A stretch of DNA of 64,000 nt from Pterois miles (GCA_947000775.1 CAMQGK010000038.1:2212501-2276500); one strand, 5' to 3'; numbered from the stretch's first letter, positions 45,942 through 58,309 are shown. The notes: a model not told the origin generated them from the letters alone. A program made the numbers and translations.

Positions 45942-47043
45942 TAAGGCCTTTACACACTATACGACATGATGAATAAAACACAAAATGCAAAGATAAATTG
46001 CCGTATAGCCTCCTATAGAGTTTCCTTTTGGTGCAATGCTCTGAGTGAATTAGACTCTGCTTAACTGTTACGAAGTGTATATGGCTAGGGCTTTTATTGT
46101 GAAAGGTAAGAAGCGAAGGAGCGGATCTGGTCTGTGCTGCCTTTATCGAGGTCGAAAGGCGTAAAAAAGTTTGCAGAGTTTGGGTCGGACTACGAAGCCT
46201 CTGTGTTGTTGTACACTAGAGGGGAACGAGTCCTGAATTTTAGCACTTCCTGTTCTCTCGTCTAGAGGTCAACAGGTTTTTTGAATGTTTTTTTTTTTTT
46301 TTCAGTTAGATGCCTGAAATACGGTCTGTGGTTAACACAAGCTGAAGAGATTTTGACATTTTTTTCTACGATATAAAATGTGTGAGTAAATATTCCACTT
46401 TACGTGCCTTCATGTGTCTTAAAAAAGGCTAACAAGTGGCTGAACGAGGCTACTAAACGTCATCACGCAGACTCGTCCACCTTCACAGCTTCATTGTTTA
46501 GACTCGCGCACATGCGACTGTGACTGAGGTGTAGTTCCTATTGTTAGATCTTTACTTTGGGCAATTGCATTTCCGCTTAAGTATCAAACATTTTGCTCGC
46601 TGCAGAGCTTATTTTCTGCAATAATCTCAAATGGAAAAATCCCATTGGCTTTTTGTCGAGGGAACCGAGGGCGATGCAAACTTCCTGGTTGGCCTACAAT
46701 ATTATGTACTGTATTTTTCACACTATAAGGCGCACTTAAAATCGCCCAACTGTTTAACTCAGACACTGATGATGAAGGATTTGCTGGATTTGTGGAGGAG
46801 GAATGAACTGAAAAGTGAGTGTACTGTTTTCAATTTCATGTGTTACAACTGAAAAATTTTATTGAAGTTATTGAGTTATTAAATGAACTGAATAAAGTTT
46901 GACTTTTCTGACTGTTTTGTTTTGCTTAATGCGCCTTATAATCCGGTGTGCCTTATAGTGCGAAAAATATGGTACATATTGAATATGTCCATTCCACAAA
47001 ATGTGATTTGCTGATTTGCATTTTTTCATAGTGTGAAAGCTTC
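45942..47043. mobile_element. Large degenerate DNA element hosting a smaller one
   Basis: Left TAAGGCCTTTACACACTATA and right TTCATAGTGTGAAAGCTTC are inverted-repeat-like (AGGCCTTTACACACT versus GAAGCTTTCACACT). Left subterminal ACGACATGATGAATAAAACA and GCCGTATAGCCTCCTATAGA, and right TTTTTCGATGCGTAATATTC, are words I recognise from one common fish element. A TA-flanked element at 46707-46974 lies inside, so the outer one is older. No transposase frame is recognised. Confidence 0.5.
46707..46974 (+). mobile_element. TA-flanked MITE with CACTATAAGGCGCAC ends
   Basis: TACTGTATTTTTCACACTAT at the left and the reverse complement of ATAGTGCGAAAAATATGGTA at the right agree at most positions over about 28 bp. 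Both ends carry TA at the border, as in Tc1/mariner-type insertion. Next to the right end is GCGCCTTATAATCCGGTGTG, the second signature word of this widespread vertebrate MITE. Length is 268 bp. A 73-codon frame through its left end (46631-46852) is incidental. Confidence 0.78.
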
Positions 47044-49058
47044 GACCACTTTTTTCGATGCGTAATATTCATGTTCTGTGACAAAAATAAAAAAATCACA
47101 TAACCCACCCAGTGCGTACTGGCCTTTAGACCGCATTGTATTCTGGGTAAAGATGTTGTACAGCTGCATGCATGGAAAATCTAACACAGAGAAGATTAGC
47201 TTCTTTGGTAAATTTAAAAAAAAAAAGCATGTTTCTGTTCCTCAGTATAAGCCGTCTTTTGCTATATAAACTCAGCCCTGGTCAGAATTGATGCAGTGTT
47301 ACCTGAATGGGTTAAAGGTCCATGACTTTGATTACATATACAGTGTAAAAGTGTATAAATTCCCACTGACTTTTTTAGATTTGACCACTGAAATTCAGAA
47401 AACACCTGAGCACATAAACACATACGAAGCTATTCTCTGTACCTCCTCCTCCTCCTCCTCCTCCTCCATCAGCAGACACTACAGAAGAAGACACTTTACT
47501 GATGCTACCTTGCAGGATTTCTGGGCTCCACCATCCTCATATTTCAGACTGTAAACCTCTTGCCAGTGTGTGAAGTTGCCCAGTGCAGATTTAATATTCA
47601 TTTGTTGCACGGAGGGCCACAAAACAGACAGCCCCGGAGCGGTGATTGGAGGGCCAGTGCTCAGAGACAGACGGCGAGCAGAAGAGCAGCTAAATCATCT
47701 TGACATTCACCAAGAAGTAGCCACACAGAAAGCTCCCGCTGCTGTTAGTTCTCCCATCGACTAATTTGGTTCTACTTAACCCCTAAACACCCTGCGTGTC
47801 CGCGCGCACGCACGCGCACAGGAGTGGATGCAAGGCAAACAGAGGCCGACGTGCACGCGCCTCACAGTGACACATTTAATTCCAGGTTCTCAGCACATCT
47901 GAATTACAGCAGGCTGATGAGGGAGAGAGGGCCAGGCCCCTCCGGACTGATTAGCATCATTTAAGAAAGCCTTCCTTTTTTCCTGCCCGCTTCGCTGACC
48001 TCTCTCTCCCTCTCTATCACTCGCTGCCACTCGCCGGGGCGACCCACCCACCTCCCAGCCTACAATATGGGTGGCATCCCCGCCAGCACAAGTCAATATG
48101 GAGCACATTCATTTCCATCCAGCACAGGACGACAACTCAAGTGCCTCTGGGGCTTTTTCATTCCTTCAAGTCTTGTTAGCTTTAGATTCTGTTTTCTAAA
48201 AGTGTGGACAGAAGGACATAGCTAACGCATATATACGTCAGCCGCCATATGATGCAGTTTTTTTCCTGCGCGTGTAAAGTAAATAAGACAGAGCCTGTTT
48301 TATTTGTGCATATTTCCCCCCTTCTAAATTATATAAGCCTTGCACATGGCTTAAAATTTTGTAAAGCTTTTCTCAAAATCCTACTTATGGTTGCCATTCT
48401 GTGCCAAAAAGTTCATCTGGCCTGTAAATTTAAGCATGGATTACAAATATTCAAATCATGAGCTTACTGTTCAAATAAACATTTCCAACAGGGAGGGGAA
48501 AAGTTGCAAGGCATACACTTTCAGCATAATTCCTCCTCTGGCACCTCCCCTCCCCTCGCTCCTAATAAAACAACCACAAAAAAAAAGCAAGGAAGAGAAA
48601 GGGGTGGGTTAGGGGAGGGAAACAGACAAGAAATGCAAAAACAAAAGACGAGAGTTAAAAGTTTGGCTTCTTCATTTACCGTGCGGCTGGATAAACAGTG
48701 TTGATGAAATATGTAATTAATGTAATTGTAACCACCTATGCAATTACAGTGAGCCGGGTGGGCTCGGCTGTGGCCCCGGTACACCCTGCCATAGGACAAT
48801 AGGGCACCTTATTACAGTTTTAAAAGGAGGAGGGAGGGAGACGGGGGTGAATAAAGAGGGGAGGCTTAAGCTGGTCAGCTGCTCACCACATGGTAGAAAT
48901 AATAAGGACTGAAGTCACAATCATTTCAGCTTTAGTTTAGCTTCGCTGATCACTGCACTTTATACTGGACAACACAAATACTTGACAAACTCCTGCAGCG
49001 ATCTCGGAGCAATATTATCTAGAGATAAGATGAAATGTAATGCATGAGACTAATCTGC
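47044..49058. other. Unique block with possible conserved noncoding DNA
   Basis: A (CTC)n run lies at 47443-47466. The segment 48660-48770 contains GAAATATGTAATTAATGTAA and CACCTATGCAATTACAGTGA, a dense homeodomain-like cluster in otherwise unique DNA. No gene seen. Confidence 0.4.
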
Positions 49059-49320
49059 AGCGGTGGAGGAACAATGTTCTTTGGTAAAAGTAGGAATAAC
49101 TACTGTAAAAATACTTCATGTACTACATGTAAGAGTCCTGCATTGAAAAAAATACTAAAAGTTTAAATATATTTAAAGGATCAAACATTAATGCACTCAA
49201 GGAAGAAAAATGACCCCTGTGGATGATTATTATTGCTCATGCATTAAAGTTTAAGTAGCATTTTATTGTTGTAGTCGGTCAAGGGGAAGCTATCTATATA
49301 CACTGATATATATATATATA

Positions 49321-49630
49321 TAAATATACAGGGATGCACTGATCAGACTTTTTCAGTCCCAATACCAATACCTGGGCTTTGGCCAATGCCAAGTATCGAT
49401 TCAATGCCAGTGTTTAATTAATAAGCTGTATGCCTCACTGACTTAATCATTACTTTTCTAACTTTTCTACAAATACATAGATATAAATGTACTGAACTGT
49501 TATTATTAAATTAATAAATCATGCACCAGTACCTTGGTAAAAATCTTGAAAACTGATGACATGAAAGTGTAAACCTTTTTAATTCAGCAACAAATTCGTG
49601 AAAACTTCACAACAGGAATTAAAATTCCAG

Positions 49631-49687
<57 letters not shown>

Positions 49688-49795
49688 CACATAAAGATAG
49701 AGGTGAATTGAATAGATCGGCCCCATTATCACAGATACCCAATCCAGCTCTCAGTATCGGCCCAATACCTGTTTTGGTGCATCCTTATTCATATA
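49321..49795 (+). mobile_element. hAT-like element nested in the 49059 element
   Basis: The element is 49329-49787. CAGGGATGCACTGATCAGAC at the left and TTTTGGTGCATCCTTA at the right are inverted repeats; subterminal TCAGTCCCAATACCAATACC and CTCAGTATCGGCCCAATACC also pair. The flanking 8-mers TAAATATA and TTCATATA agree at 6 of 8. Inside is a (TA)n run. The second, uninterrupted repeat of the host element (around 50112-50140) acts as the empty site. No transposase. Confidence 0.72.
49638..49686. repeat. (TA)n microsatellite, ~24 units
   Basis: Pure TA run inside the element at 49329-49787, preceded by CCAGCTTT. It can extrude a cruciform. Confidence 0.95.
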
Positions 49796-50548
49796 CCGTT
49801 TAACCTGCAGCACTTCTTAGTCTGTTCAATAAAAATCCCAATTCTGTCGCTAACCTGTGAAAACCGTGCATCTCCAAAATGTCAAGCCATGAAAAAAAAA
49901 ACAGTTTTTAGTTTTTAACTGGTGGATTCAACTTAAGAAGAAACAGAGATTTATCCGTATCTGCAACATGTATTTAAAGTATCAAAAGTTAAAATACTTG
50001 CAGAGGAAGAATGACCCCTGTGCGTTACACTATCATATTATATTACTTCATTATAATTGCTCATGCATTAATGTTTAAGTAGCATTTTATTGATGTAGTC
50101 GGTCAAGGGGAAGCTTTATGTACTGTTTAATCTGCAATACTACATTCATTTAAACGAGTTGATCATTTATTTTTGATGCAAAATCCCAATTCTGTCACTA
50201 ACCTGTGAAATCTCCAAAATGTCAACTTTTCATGAGACATGAAAAACAGGCCTGTCTTCAGCTTTATGTGAACGGCTTTTTACAATAAGCTTGTTTTTTT
50301 GTTCAAACTGGTTTATTCAATTTAATAAGTCTGAGGCATTTCTCAACCCAAGCCTTAATACACAATACTCAAAATCTATGATTTTTCTGAAAAAACTCCA
50401 AAAACACCAACTCTGGAGCTCAGTCAAGTACGTGTGGTGGAGTAAACATGTCCCTCTGTGGGAAAATACTCAATTAAAACTACCAGTAGCTGAAGTAGTA
50501 AAGTACTGGACTGAATGTACTTGGTTACAATCCACCACTGGTTATTAA

Positions 50549-50985
50549 CGATGCACGATAAGGACGATACCAATAATTACCTGCTTCACACAGATGATAA
50601 CTGATACGTTCACATACTTTTTATATTTTGAAAGTATCACCATAACCTGTAGTTTATGCCCACCTGAGGGTAAGAAAGAGTTACTGTCGTCTTCCTTTGA
50701 AACTTCCACGCCGGCATCGACATGTTTATTAGCTCTCTAGTCAGCGTGCTGTTTGTTCTTCTTCTGTGTTTATCGATAGACCACGAACCAACTTTAAAGG
50801 AGTATACCGCCACCTATTGTAGACAGCGCTTACTAAGTCAATGAACTTAACTTTGTTCTATCAGCCTTTAATTTATCAGGTATAACTTCATTGTCGGAAT
50901 AATACATACTAATATATATTTGCCATTATCGGAAACTTATCGGGCCTGATAAGCATCATGAAATTATATCTGCTCTGACTTAATC
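50549..50985 (+). mobile_element. Probable hAT-like element, degenerate right end
   Basis: CGATGCACGATAAGGACGAT at the left and TGCCATTATCGGAAACTTAT, CGGGCCTGATAAGCATCATG at the right resemble the two edges of a common fish element with ATGCACGATA ends. It starts directly after the right end of the 49059-50545 element. No target duplication is evident. Confidence 0.4.
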
Positions 50986-51022
50986 CAGAGCATTTACATT
51001 TCTATTTGAATATTTGTGTATT

Positions 51023-51499
51023 CTTACTGCTAGAGATGCACGATACAGATACCAGATCGAATATCGGGGTGATACTGACGCAAAAAGCGTTTGCAGTTTA
51101 TCCCGTTAGGGGTCGCGGGGGGGCTGAAGCTGATCCCAGCTGGCATTGGGTGAAGGCGGGTTACACCCTGGACAGGTCGCCAGTCCATCACAGGGCTCAT
51201 ACATTAAACAGGTTTATACTTGAATTACAATTCCTGTAATATTGAAGATTTTTTAACCACATTGCTGGTGCATGATTTATTATTTCAATAATAAATAGCA
51301 GTCAGTAAATTAATTTCTATGTATTATTTGCTACATTTTGTTTTACAAAGTTAGGAAATCAATGTTAAAGTGAAGCCTGATGTTGTCTTACACATTAAAG
51401 AATGACCCCAGTCTCTTCGACTCAGTTTAAACTCTGGTATTGGATTGGGACTCGGTATCGGGACTGAAAAAGTCACATCGGTGCATCCTTTGTTACTGC
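51023..51499. mobile_element. hAT-like element with 8-bp target duplication
   Basis: The element is 51031-51491 (461 bp). TAGAGATGCACGATACAGAT and CACATCGGTGCATCCTTT pair as inverted ends. Flanking 8-mers are CTTACTGC (51023-51030) and GTTACTGC (51492-51499), identical at 7 of 8. Subterminal TATCGGGGTGATACTGACG and GGGACTCGGTATCGGGACTG are typical of the ATCGG-rich fish hAT elements. A minus-strand SINE fragment lies inside at 51096-51200. No transposase. Confidence 0.75.
51096..51200 (-). mobile_element. Partial teleost SINE, minus strand
   Basis: CAGTTTATCCCGTTAGGGGT, CTGATCCCAGCTGGCATTGG and ACAGGTCGCCAGTCCATCAC are the reverse complement of the 3' part of the SINE at 30591-30983 (GGCGACCTGTCCAGG..., CAGCTGGGATCGGC..., CTAACGGGATAAGC). 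The tRNA head and the body 5' half are absent, as in a 5'-truncated insertion. Confidence 0.85.
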
Positions 51500-53300
51500 A
51501 CAGTATGATCTGCTTTCACAATCAAACACCACCAAAAAGGCTCAGAATAAAACCAGTCCTAGTCCCACATATAGGCGGCTACACATGTAGCATCATTACA
51601 TACAAACTTATTGTCACCTGGATAAAGACGAATCAAAATGTGGGTCAAGGTCCAGGCTGCTGCCCAGGCCGGTTCACACTGACAGCCGGTGTTATCCCAG
51701 GGATTAAAATAGCCTCGTCCCTGCTCCCCGCCCCTGCCCAGCATTAAAGTCTTCCACATTTGCAAAATTGCAAACAGATGCAACTCAAGTACCTGCAAAT
51801 AATCTGCCAAGACCAATTTCAAAAGGGAGATTTCAGAATATGTGGGAGTCATTAGAGGGAGTATTATTTCAGCGATGAGCGCAAGAGGGCCAGCCGTGGA
51901 TCACCCAACCAGATGGGTTCTGCTGCCTTTTATTCAGGAAGAAAGACGCCGACGTGTTCTTCATCCCCCCGTTTCCCTCAAATGAAGATATATAACTTGT
52001 ATGAAACAATTACGGTAGAATATTGGAAGTTTCAGAAGCAACCAAAGAATGTCAAATTTCCTTTCGAGTTTTTCAAAACAATCTTTTCATCTTCTTCCCA
52101 GTGAGGATGCTTTCGGATGGGGAGGCTGAGGAGGAGGAGGCGAGGGGGGGTGTTCGATGTAAACGAGGATACAGACACAGAGATCTGAGGCTTTTATTGT
52201 TTTGTATCGAGTGTTAAATATGAAAAAGAATTAAAAGGTAGACGCCTTAAAAGGGGCCTGTGGCGTATGTAAATGAAATATGTTTCGGAGCTGTAATTTG
52301 CAACCGCTGCTGTTGTTATTTTTCAGACGGTTATCTGAAGTTTCTTTCTGGTCGCCTCAGCGGCTATAAAGCGACGCACAACAAAGCGTTCACCAATTAA
52401 AGGCGATTTTAACACCAAGAAACTGCAGCAAACTTCATTAGATTCTCCATCCAGCCACGGACAAAAAGCCTATCGGAGTGCATCTTTAACCGTCAGTAAT
52501 GAATAATGTATAATTATTTTTTGTCGTATTTTTTTTTTTTTTTTAAACCAGCCCTTAAAACAAATGAAATGTTTATATCAAATGGAATTTGATTAGGTGA
52601 CTGGTTATTATTGCTAGTAGGGAAGCTGAATAACAATCTAAGGCACTTTAAAAATGATCAAAATCGCCAAGCCCTTGAAACAATACACATTCAATCAAAT
52701 TCTTCATAATTGTAACAGTAGGAAGCATTTTAGGCATTCCACCCACAACAAACAGGCTTTGTTCTCCTGTTATGAGAGGCAGCGAGGGGACACAATCAAG
52801 TGCGTGAGAAAGCCAGGAACGCAGGATTTCAAGCAATTCCTCCCTCTTTCTCTCTTTCTATACCCCCCCCACCCCTTCTCTCTCTCTCTCTCTCATTTTC
52901 AGGGTCGCCCATATTATTTGCTTCCTGTCTCATTGTAGCTGGCAAAAAGAGAATTTGGTAATTGAGTGGTACAGAACATGTGCCCTCCCTGCTCGCAGAT
53001 GACAGATGGATTATAAAAACTTCAAAGGCGAGCATTTGGAGCACCAGGGGAGAGATGCTAGGTATTTGAACTATCATTCTTTACCCAGGAGACAATGACT
53101 GCCTGACATGGTGCATACATCAAGGAATAGTGCAACGGCACAGACATAATCCAACGCACACACACACACTTTCCTTTTACTTCTTTCCCATCTCTCTCTT
53201 TCTCTCCTCCTCCCTCCCCTGTGCTATATATTTAACATCCTGTTCTGAGCAACTTTGCGCCAAAGCTCAGGAACATAACAAGTAACGCTGAGAGGAGAGA
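51500..53300. other. Unique block, possible conserved noncoding DNA at 52230-52500
   Basis: The 52230-52500 segment (GGCGTATGTAAATGAAATAT, TTCACCAATTAAAGGCGATT) is unique, CpG-bearing and AT-rich without repeats. A T run lies at 52530-52544 and a TC run at 52878-52893. No gene recognised. Confidence 0.4.
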
Positions 53301-53332
53301 GGAGGAGGAGGAGGAGGAGGAGGAGGAGGAGG
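53301..53332. repeat. (GGA)n trinucleotide repeat
   Basis: About ten GGA units, followed shortly by two T-rich tracts (53358-53368 and 53398-53417). Confidence 0.92.
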
Positions 53333-54058
<726 letters not shown>

Positions 54059-54506
54059 TCGTAAACTACCGTTCAGACAGACATAAAGTCTCTTCACACA
54101 GGACTTTTCTACCTCGGGGTTCGTGAGCACTCTGTATAAAGCTTGGAGTAAATACTGTATTTCTCATAAATGATTCTTACATGACTGGTTGTCACAAGTT
54201 TCCAAAGTCCAAGTCGACATATTCAAACAGCTCGTTTTGTCCAACCAACACTCCAACGCCCACAGACATTCAGTTTACTATCAAGGCAGTTGAGAAACTG
54301 GAACAAGTGACTTTTTTTAATGACTTAAACAAAAGATTTGTAGCAGATGAATTTCAACAAATCAATTTAATTGATAAAATCATTTCAGCTCTCGATTATT
54401 TAATTTGTGACTGATCTCTCTTCTTTTTAATTCTGTCTGACCGACAGCTCTAACACCAAAGAAATTCCCATAATTTAAAACAGAGAAAAAAAAAATAAAT
54501 GATCAC

Positions 54507-55029
54507 CAGGGCTGTCAATCAGTTAAAATATTTAATCATGATGTCACATGATTGTCCATAGTTAATTGTGATTAATCGCAAATTAATCGCACAATTTTTT
54601 ATCTGTTTAAGTATTTTATACTCTTATCAACATTGGAGTGGGCAAATATGCAAATGTATGTATGTATTTATTATTGGAAATCAATTTAAAACACTAAACA
54701 ATCACAAATACTGCCCAGAAAGCCTCACAGGTAGTACATTTACCTTAAAAAAATGTACCCACAGAACCATTTTCATTCACATATCTTGAGGTCAAAGGTC
54801 AAGCGACCAATGGGCATGACAATTTTTCCTCACCAAGTTTGGAGCATTATTTAACCTCGTTTGCAAAATGCAAGTCTGACATAGTTGGTACCAGTGGATG
54901 GTTTTCTAGTTTCATATCAGTATCGTCACTTGCCACAACCTAAAAATTGCAAGTTGCGTTAGAAAAATTAGTGATACATAGTGATACATAGTGATCTAAC
55001 GTGCGGTTAATGCGTTAACTTTGACAGAC
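54507..55029 (+). mobile_element. Family M1 element, plus copy
   Basis: Begins CAGGGCTGTCAATCAGTTAA and ends TTAACTTTGACAGAC, in the same orientation as the copy at 1736. Interior GTGATTAATCGCAAATTAAT, CAGAAAGCCTCACAGGTAGT, TTGAGGTCAAAGGTCAAGCG and GTTTTCTAGTTTCATATCAG are in family order. It is shorter than the 18147 copy through a central deletion between the CCTCACAGG and GGTCAAAGG blocks. A local GTGATACATA triplication occurs at 54970-54993. Confidence 0.82.
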
Positions 55030-58000
55030 CAATTTATCACATTTAAAAAAACTTGACCCAGCAAATGTTTGGCATTTTTACTGCTTTAATTATTGATCAT
55101 CAGAACTGCTGTTGCACCGTATCAGCGTCGGTTTTAGTCATAGTTCAGAGGGAAATAAGCCTGTTGAACTGCTTCACGTTCTAACAGAAGCCATGAAATT
55201 AAAAAGCGAAAGAACTGAAACCAGCTAAGTGATATCATGACACATTTCACACGTGAAGAACTAGAGCGTCTCAAAGTGATGCAGCGCTGACTTGATTGGC
55301 ATTCGCGCCCCAGCTGCTGCCCTTTGGCCTCGCCGTGACCTGGAAATGGCTCCCGGCACGACCTTAAAGAGCGACGGCGGCAGCGTTGGGATGAGATGTG
55401 AGTGTGTGTGGAGGGGGGGGCGGGGGACGGGGGGCATCATAATGAGGCCATACAGCATATGCTATTGTGCTACGAGCCACATACACACATACACATTTCC
55501 ACATGTGCATATAGACGCTCACACACGCCCCTCCCCGCGTGGTCACCTTTTCAGTGTCCATCAGGATTGTCGAGCCTAATCCTCGTCGGATCATCTCATC
55601 AATGCCTAGGCTGTTTATGTGTAATGGATCCCATCTAACTCCCTTTCTCTCCAACCCCCAGTGCTCCCCTTTGCCCCCTCAGCCCCCTCCACCCCTTCCC
55701 CGCCTCCCTCTAGGTCTCTCACCATCCCCTCCTCCCTCCTTCATAACCCCTCTCACTGCTCCTCCATGGAATACAACAACTTTTATATGTCTTTATTTTA
55801 TCTATTGTATTTAATACAACACTGTATTCTAAACACAACAAAAATAAATCCAGTACTTAATGATATTTTATATTCAATACTGGCTGAAAATTTTTGTTTT
55901 CAGTTAAAAAGTGTATCTTAAAAAATGAGGTTTGATAAGTCCGCTTGTAGATGTCATATTGATTTAATTATAATTTTCTCTACTTGCAAAATGTATAGAT
56001 ACTGTATCTCTATCCTTATAGGCCTTAGCCATAAATACTGCTATTGTTTTGCTGGCACTCCTACATTTCATACCACTCTGGTTTGCATATGACAGAATTC
56101 AAAATAAGTTCCAGATTACTTGTCCGCCACATCGTTTTCTTGACAAACCTGTCGTGGAAACTGTAAAATCGTTTGTCTTTCCACCCTTCCCATCCTTCCT
56201 CACTCTCTTCATCCTCGCTCGCTCTCCTCCTCCTCGAAGCCTCGCAGCATGTGTAAGCAGAAGCGCACGTGCTCCCTTCGCCCTCATTACGAGCTAACTA
56301 CGCTCTTTGATTAAAAGCGTGTACAGAGAGGAAGACAGAGAGAAAGAATGAAAAGAGAGAGAGAGAGAGAGAGAGAGAGGAAGAGGTGGGGGGAAGAGAG
56401 GAACAGGCCGAACCTCCATAATTAAGATCACTTCACAGATTACCTCCGGCAACAAAAGCGCGGCAAGCAGCCGCCCGCAGCCACAGAAATTGGATGAAAA
56501 AGGGGTGTTGAGGAGGAGACTGACCTCCGCTGCTCTCCGCTGGGCTCCACGCGAACACGAGCCTCGGCTGGATCACATGCCCCTCCCAGCAGTAACTGAC
56601 ACACATAGACACACAGGCGCGCGACAGGTACTGGTACATGCTGCAGAGTCAGAGAGACGGCGAACTGAGGAAAAGCAGACTTCTTACAGGCGGAGGCAAG
56701 AAACACACGGAGGATTCGGCACCTGCGGGCTTACGTTATATTACAGGCCACATATCAAAAAACACACACAGGCACGCACACAGCTCTGCTAAGTACACTG
56801 CCTGGAGAGCAGATCCATCCACCGGTGTAGACCATCACTCCCCTGAGTCTGAAAAAACTCCTCTATGTAAGATGCCACCTTCATGTTATTTTGGGAGGAG
56901 GACATGATTGCCAAAATAGCACTCCGTTACAATTTATTTTAATATTCAACAATAACAAGCTGCACCTTATACCTTGAAACTGGCGTATTTGCTGGCGTGT
57001 TCGATTCTTGTGGGACGCACCATTCGTACTGCTAAATAGGAGAAAGCGGAGCTACAAAAATCCCCAAATGTCCTATTGGAAATTACCACTAAAAGGCTGA
57101 TGTGATAGTTTTTTTTTCCTCATTTGGAAGCTACCAAAAATCTGATGTGATGCAAACATGGACTTACACCCACCGAAAGGATCCTGTTCCACGCTGACAA
57201 CCCCTCAAACCAACTTTTACTTTTTACCTTCCCTCCGTCTATTTCCAGGTCCTCATCCTCAGTGCTTTTCTTGCACTTCACCTCGTCCTCCTCAGTCCAC
57301 CTCACTCCCACCCTGCAAACCAACTCTGATCTCCGGCAAGCAGGAGGGGGAGGCCATTTACTCTAATCACAGGGATCCAGCAAGAGCGCCTCAAAGCCCT
57401 CGGGGGCTGATCGGCAATCAGAGAGACGGCGGCTGCGAGGGAGACGGAGAGAAATAAACTCCACCTCAACTTCAGATTTGTGGAGCAAACCTCTCTGAGG
57501 TCCTAATCTGAAGCAGCTCTGCCATGAGATTGTCCTGCTGGTGGGCAGGTGTTTGGGAGGATACGAGCACAGAGTCGAGGGACTTCCTGTGACAGAAGTA
57601 AGTCCTGATCAAGAAGGTCACCGGCAAGGCAAAGCGTGGAGGCTCCTGGTCAGGACGGCAGTGGCTGAAAATTACCTTACTATCTGTGCAAATTTTCAAC
57701 GACATAAAAATTATGGCTGAAAGTATAAGTCAACAAGTCATTGCTGAGATCTATAAACATGGTGACACTGCAATAAAATGTCAGACGCAATGAGAAACAA
57801 GAGTGGTCAGTAAACTGTTGATGCAACAAATGTTTAGCCAGATTATCTGAACCACTCCTGAAATGTCGGTAATAATCCCTCATTGCATAAAAAACTGTTT
57901 GCATACGATACATACACCAGGAAGCCAGTTTGTAGAGCAGAATACTGAATTCCAAGATGGTTCCCATTCATTCAAATGAAAATGGACTGATGACAGCAAC

Positions 58001-58083
58001 ACATAATAATAAGACTAAAAACGTTTGGGTAGGAGCACTTCCTGGACTATAAACTGTTTGTTTGAGGTGCTCTTTGGATGAAG
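55030..58083. other. Unique block, no gene recognised
   Basis: Contains G-rich GGAGGGGGGGGCGGGGGACG (55411-55430), C-rich DNA (55660-55735) and a (GA)n run at 56353-56379. Several 70-100 codon frames cluster at 55290-55820 and 56440-56907 on both strands, but they overlap each other and show no domain. Nothing supports a gene. Confidence 0.45.
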
Positions 58084-58309
58084 ATACATGTAGACACAAA
58101 AGTTAAAAGAAAACTCCATTTATTGTAATGGCATAGTCGCGTTAGACCCAAACTGTTTCTACGTTCTACACATATTGTATATTATCGGTGGAATACCATT
58201 ATAAAATGGCCGCTTGTCCAACCTGACTAGGCCATTACAATAAAGACATTTTAATTGTTTAAAAAAACAGTACCTTGGAGTTTTCTTGTGATTTTTGTGT
58301 CTACGTATA
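58084..58309. mobile_element. Fold-back (palindromic) element, ~226 bp
   Basis: The left arm reads TACATGTAGACACAAAAGTT, AAAAGAAAACTCC and TTTATTGTAATGGCATAGTC (to 58138). The right arm, reversed, reads TACGTAGACACAAAAATCAC, AAGAAAACTCCAAGG and TTTATTGTAATGGCCTAGTC. The arms pair over most of their length with one ~30-bp unpaired insert in the right arm. A central loop (58139-58221) separates them. This is a MITE-like fold-back structure without coding capacity. Confidence 0.75.

Larger units (their letters stand above)
49059..50545. mobile_element. Inverted-ended dispersed element, internally duplicated
   Basis: The left end GCAGCGGTGGAGGAACAATG and right end GGTTACAATCCACCACTGG are the two ends of a common fish element. 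The interior occurs twice: AAAATGACCCCTGTGGATGA with GTAGTCGGTCAAGGGGAAGC at 49209-49289, and GAATGACCCCTGTGCGTTAC with the same GTAGTCGGTCAAGGGGAAGC at 50008-50116. ATCCCAATTCTGTC and TCTCCAAAATGTCAA also repeat (49845/50185, 49871/50212). The first repeat is interrupted by the element at 49329-49787. Confidence 0.65.

Noticed and set aside
54181..54414. 77-codon frame after a CA tract, with a helix-like C-terminal half
   Set aside because: Composition is protein-like, but there is no recognised domain, no good splice acceptor upstream, and it lies in AT-rich DNA where such frames arise by chance.
55292..55400. Possible coding exon ending in ATGTGAGT
   Set aside because: A donor-like site follows a CpG-bearing open segment, but there is no clear acceptor and the frame runs into a G-rich tract; too weak to call.
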